From positions 8,765,001 to 8,829,000 of the forward strand of contig NC_083509.1 in NCBI RefSeq assembly GCF_032362555.1: 64,000 nucleotides of DNA, written 5' to 3'. Made by a program: the position numbers and the translations under genes. Origin of the DNA: Amyelois transitella (lineage: Eukaryota; Arthropoda; Insecta; Lepidoptera; Pyralidae). The notes beneath the pieces are model-generated. The model was given only the letters and a program-made list of their open reading frames with translations. It did no database searches and was not told where the DNA came from. Within the stretch, counting starts at the first letter, position 1, and each line of letters opens with the position of its first letter. Of this stretch, positions 59,491 to 64,000 are shown in pieces.

Positions 59491-60976
59491 GATTAAAAAC
59501 TAAGTAGAAAATAAAAAAAAAATTGACCGTTTTTGCGTAATGTTTAGATTTTAGAAATGTTCAATTTGTATCTAGTTACCCTAATTTTAAGTAGTTATGT
59601 TATTGTGTCAAACGGAAACTACATGTTAATCAACCAAAATAAAATACATAAGTAAAAATGTATTAATTATTATAAATAATTTAATTTATTTAATTTAATA
59701 ATTTACAATTTGTCTGTATAATTTTATATAAAAAGTGCTGAATATGATAACTACTCGTAACAATATTTTCATTTGAAATCAGACAAAAATCTAAATGGCA
59801 AAATTACTTAGCTTGTTGCATTATCAGCTATGCAATACAAAATTATTCAATCACGTGGGTCGATTCGGCTAATTTTCTCGTATAACAGGCCCGTGGCTTG
59901 ATATTGGAATCGACAATATACACTAGACTTGAAATTTGGGCGCGGGCCTGCGTTCCCATTTAGATATTAACCTCGAATGCTTTGAGAAACTCCCACAGTT
60001 AGCGGTTAGCTTTGTCATATAAATGGGTAAGTATTTTTAATTAAGGCAACAAATCAAATACAATGACTAGGTACTTAAGGCTTTCATGTGGATAAGTTGC
60101 ATCCATATATTACAATAATCCAAGGACACACGTTACGCGCACACATATTATGTATTTATCTTTAAACATTCACAATAATGTATTTAGGGCTACTTAAACT
60201 TGATGGTTGAATGATGGAATTGATATCTTTAATATAGTTACAGGTAACTTCAATATCTAGTTTGTAACATATTATGATGAGTTACGTTATAAAGATTAGC
60301 TTTGAAATTGAACGATTGACAAAAGATTGAAAGGACAATTCACGAAATACTAACTCGTTTCTTCTTTAAAGCTTCCTAATTGTGGAGTGCTGTTTGATGA
60401 GGGTTTATGAAACATTTGTAACCAAGTTGATTTTTGTCTTAATATTAGCATTAATTTTACCCATGATAGAAAGGTACGGCCTGTTTGACTTATAACTTCG
60501 ATTTATTATAGTCTACAATTTAAAATTATCATTTAATTTTCTTAAGATTTTTATATGTCATGTTGAAAAGTAAAAACTCGGCCTTATAAGTTTCGCAACA
60601 GAATTATCATTTTACTTTGGAACTGTACCCGATAGGGATATCCTATTATGCTATTATCCATCTAGATAAATCGGAAATGTTCAAAAACACGTCGAGTTTG
60701 ATATTGACAATTATTTCGTATAATAAATGGCCCGTGTCGAAAGTGGCCGTGTACCTGGGATTTAAATCTGAACCGTGATTGCTAAGTAGAGAGTACTGGT
60801 CAAATCGTGGCAAATCTAAATGTTTGCGTGCCAAAAGATATTAAGCTTTTAAAGGTAGTCTATTCAATTGTAATTGAACACAAAATGTCAAAAACTATTA
60901 AACTAAAATCTTTATAGACATACACTTTATAAGTTTATTTATAAAAACTTGCATGCATGCATCTCGATTGCATCAG
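59491..60976. other. No gene recognised
   Basis: AT-rich, motif-free; the minus-strand ORF at 60,646-60,834 has no support beyond length. Confidence 0.4.
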
Positions 60977-61245
60977 CTATGGCGCAGCGATAGTGCGCTT
61001 TTCTTTGACGCAGTAGTTCGGGTTAGAATCCCGGTCAGAGCATAATTAAACGAACTTTCTTCTGGTTTGCCAGGCCAATGATCATCTTCATTATCATCAA
61101 CCTTGGATGTTTATCTATATATGTAAGTATTTATTATAAAATATAGTATCTTTTCATATGGAAATTACAACAAAATTCTCGAATTTAATTCGAGGCTAAC
61201 TACAATCTGTATAATTGTCCCGTAGGTATATTTATTTCTTTATTT
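60977..61245 (+). mobile_element. tRNA-headed SINE, copy 2
   Basis: Second member of the tRNA-SINE family: A-box region TATGGCGCAGCGATAGTGCG, B-box degraded to GGTTAGAATCC, then the shared body (TTGGATGTTTATCTATATAT, TAATTCGAGGCTAAC) and a TTTATTTCTTTATTT end. The B-box change suggests it is transcriptionally dead. It is more diverged than copy 1. Confidence 0.8.
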
Positions 61246-62029
61246 GTTACAGAATTTACCCCGTGGTGTATTCTAAGGTCTAGTTCGTGCAGGTTTCGCG
61301 GCATTCCGCTAATTCCCGCGGGCACCTGCCTTCTTGCGCAAACGCAGTCAACGACGGAACACGTGCGATTCAAATCGAAACTTCAATTTAGAACTTCAAA
61401 TTTGAATTTAGTTCTGACTGAATGACAGACAGTGATTCACTGACGACAGTTTATAGTTTTTGTAATGCCGCATGGTAGTCACGATGTAGTATACTTGAAT
61501 CGATAAATACTTCACTTTCATTCAAAGTAGGTAATTAAAATGGAGGTTATGTGTACTAAAAGACAATCTAAATAATTACTATATTTAAACGATCCAAAAA
61601 TATGTTTTGTGTTCCGCTCTTATTAGGGATGTTTGTTCGTTCGCAAAGTTGCTTTGCATTTTGTTGTTATTTTTCATTTTTGAGTATACGAGAGAGACTG
61701 ACAAAGGGGCATGGCTGAAACTAAAAACAAAAAGTAACCAATTTACCTTCATAACACGAATAATGTCGTAGAGCAAATTGGATGCCTTTGGACAACTCGA
61801 AAAATTTGACACCAATATGGACAGCGAAAACGGGCCTTATAATTTATAATAGTCCGTTTTTATTGCTAAGATTAAGGCCTTAAATCAACTAAATTCACAT
61901 TATCTAAGGACTGCGAAGTTAAGTTACAAGTATAATTGGTAATTTGGAATAATAAAACGCTAAAAACTGTTATTAGTTGTATCTGTTCACTTTAAGAGAT
62001 TGTTGCACCCGGCAGGGTCACTAAAGGTA
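61246..62029. other. No gene; GC-rich patch at 61,270-61,375
   Basis: Includes a GC-rich patch (GGTTTCGCGGCATTCCGCTA, TTCCCGCGGGCACCTGCC) with many CpGs, possibly a regulatory element or old repeat. The rest is AT-rich. Confidence 0.35.
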
Positions 62030-62262
62030 CGTACGCACATACACACATATAGTCATATCTAAATCCCTTGCGAGGTAGACAGAGCCAACAGTCTCAGAAA
62101 GACTGAAAGGTCGCGTTCAGCTATATGAGTAAATGATGAAATTGAGATTCAAATATTGATAGGTTGCTAACCCATCCCCTATAAGAAGAATCCCAAGTTT
62201 GTAAGGCTATCCCTTAGTCCCTTTTACGACATCCATGGGAAAGACATGGAGTGGTTATATAA
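62030..62262 (-). mobile_element. GTGCC short retroelement, near full length
   Basis: Minus-strand copy from the degenerate tail (ACACATATAGTCATATCTAA) through GAGGTAGACAGAGCCAACAG, TTGATAGGTTGCTAACCCAT and TTTTACGACATCCATGGGAA to AGACATGGAGTGGTTATA; only the last ~30 bp of the head are missing. Confidence 0.8.
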
Positions 62263-62589
62263 AGTTCACGTCATTGGTGGAAGGATTAATGATTTACTGG
62301 ATATTATTAAACCAGTCCCATTTTGCTTCGCCGTAGTAGAGTAAATAAAGCTAGATGTACATGAACGATGAGTACATGTTCAATAATATTTTTGTCTCTG
62401 TATATATCAATGCATACCTCGCAAAAACCTTACTTAAACGTATTATATAAGGAAATGATAGAGAAATGATGATGCTATTTAAATAAAATAACACTATGAT
62501 GTTTGCTTCCCTTCATGCCGTTTGGCCAATCCTTAACTGCGTAGGTATCATTTAAGTATATTTTATATTTTTTCCTAACTCCTCCTAGA

Positions 62590-62690
62590 TATTGATGAAC
62601 GTGGATGAAACAAAGAGGCAAGCAGGGATCGTGGCAAGTAAAAAAAGTCTCTCTCTGGGCGGCTTGATTATAATGTATGTAGTAATGTTT
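62590..62690 (+). mobile_element. LINE 3' remnant (same family as 6,861-7,991)
   Basis: Matches the last ~95 bp of the LINE: ATGAACGTGGATGAAACAAA, GCAGGGATCGTGGCAAGTAA, GTCTCTCTCTGGGCGGCTTG, ATTATAATGTATGTA. Substitutions and small gaps show it is old. Confidence 0.7.
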
Positions 62691-63805
62691 CAGAAAACAA
62701 TGACCATGGTGCATGACACTGTAAATAGCTTATCATACTATAGGCCACTAGTTCAGGGCAAAATACCTCGGCAATTGGTATTACCAGCTCAACATTATGA
62801 CAGAGACTGACACACCAGTCCTAAATAATTTGTACTATGACTTTAGGCTTTGGAAACTGGAACAACTGAGTTTCGCAACCACAGCTATTAGGGTATCCAC
62901 TAAACCCGCACTAGCCTTGGCTGAGTGCCTGTTACTTAATTATTATGCCAGCCAAATTTAATACAGATAATATTTTTGTCGACTATTGGGCTTTAAGGAG
63001 TGGGGACCGTTGATACAAGCGCAAATATTAATAAATTCAAAATATGTCGAATGAAATATTCATAACCGTTGGTTAGTTTTTGATTGAAGACTTAACTGTT
63101 GATAACTTTATTGGAATTCTGAATTTGCTACAAGCCACAAAATAAAAATGAAAGTTTGAACAACTAATAATACCGATACGATCTCCGACTCGGCATCGTC
63201 TGAACCGCGGTTTCCCAGACGACTTGACAGTGAGACGAGTCTCACCGAGCTGAGTGAAGCCGAGGCTTCACTCCCGTTACAAAATTCATTCATAGTACTC
63301 GGCTATCACTAACCCTTTAGTTATAAAGAGGAGGAACACAGGTTCATATGCATCCCAACCCCAACTACTATTATACATACGTAAGTAAGTTTATGTATAT
63401 ATACACATATAGTACAGATTGTAACTGACTTGTAACATTTACAAGTAAGATATTAAAGCTCATTTAGATACAGTTAATTTAAAAGACCATTTTTGTATTT
63501 GGTTATATTTTTATATGCTATGCAGCCAATTAGAATTCTTTGACTCCATTAGTATGAATAATAAATTTACGGTGATACGCCAATGTGGGACATTTTTGGT
63601 GCGATATCTCAATTAATAGTAAAATATTCGTTTTAAGTGTCAAATGTGATATAACTTCTTATACTTCTTACTATGTAAGGAGTTTCATTGATGGTAGGTG
63701 CGTATATTGTATAATTACAATACATTATGTAGTACAGGGGCTACCATAGAAAGTATACCACGTTTGCGTATAGTAGATACATAAGTGATTATTCTGTGTG
63801 GCCTT
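62691..63805. other. No gene recognised; GC-rich patch at 63,170-63,290
   Basis: The patch 63,170-63,290 (GACTCGGCATCGTCTGAACC, GAGACGAGTCTCACCGAGCT) is open on the minus strand as a Ser/Glu-rich frame (63,293-63,108) and contains the palindrome TGAGACGAGTCTCA. I see neither a splice context nor a domain strong enough to call a gene. Confidence 0.35.
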
Positions 63806-63938
63806 TTGGCATTATATATAAATATCCAAGACCTAGGTCAACTAGAAAAAGTTCGTTTCTCATCATGCCCTAGCCGGAATTCGAACCCCGGTCCTCCGGT
63901 GTTACAGACAAGCATGTTACCGCTGCGCCACAGAGGCC
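63806..63938 (-). mobile_element. tRNA-headed SINE, copy 3 (3'-truncated)
   Basis: On the minus strand the head reads GGCCTCTGTGGCGCAGCGGT, with A-box TGGCGCAGCGGT and B-box GGTTCGAATTC. The body starts, but similarity stops after the TTGGATATTTATATATAAT segment. Loss of the 3' end is unusual for a SINE and implies a later deletion. Confidence 0.8.
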
Positions 63939-64000
63939 AACATACATACATATGTATATAATAAAGAGTCTTAAAAACCAACCCAGAAATCTAAAGTTCC

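Noticed and set aside
1..64000. CRISPR arrays, operons, rRNA genes
   Set aside because: No regularly spaced identical repeats with unique spacers, no rRNA-like sequence, and intron-containing genes show a eukaryotic context.

Overview
The window is AT-rich nuclear DNA from an animal, almost certainly a moth or butterfly (Lepidoptera). Three things point there: dozens of copies of a short retroelement that begins GTGCCGTGTGGTTCCCGGCAC-like and ends in a (TATG)n tail, tRNA-headed SINEs of the type known from noctuid moths, and a compact family of five-exon trypsin-like genes with short TATA-driven first exons coding signal peptides. This is inference from repeat and gene style; no species can be named from the sequence alone.

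Layout. Positions 1-37,000 are gene-poor: repeat fragments, one 5'-truncated LINE (6,861-7,991), several perfect or near-perfect hairpins, and one candidate first coding exon on the minus strand (15,626-15,716, signal peptide, TATA box, strong splice donor). Positions 37,184-51,650 hold four tandem plus-strand trypsin-like serine protease genes, all with five exons and identical intron phases (1, 2, 0, 0). Positions 51,650-64,000 are again gene-poor, with a second nearly identical LINE copy (54,879-55,855), more SINEs and some unassigned sequence.

The protease cluster is the main biology. Gene 4 (49,365-51,650) is a conventional trypsin: Lys-Ile activation bond, His/Asp/Ser triad, Asp in the S1 pocket. 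Gene 2 (40,053-42,801) has a complete triad and trypsin pocket but a Glu at the activation bond. Gene 1 (37,184-39,614) keeps the triad, but the residue before the catalytic Ser is Tyr instead of Asp and the oxyanion-side motif is altered. Gene 3 (45,239-48,064) has lost all three catalytic residues (His to Tyr, Asp to Asn, Ser to Gly) and the S1 Asp, while keeping every splice site, all three conserved disulfides and an open frame, so it looks like a maintained secreted pseudoprotease. The cluster thus shows tandem duplication followed by graded loss of catalysis.

Transposable elements shape the cluster: copies of the same short retroelement lie within about 5-10 bp of splice sites in three of the four genes, and in gene 4 the 14-bp target-site duplication copied the exon 3 splice donor itself. 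The short element and the LINE share the same 3' end, which suggests the LINE supplies the machinery that moves it.
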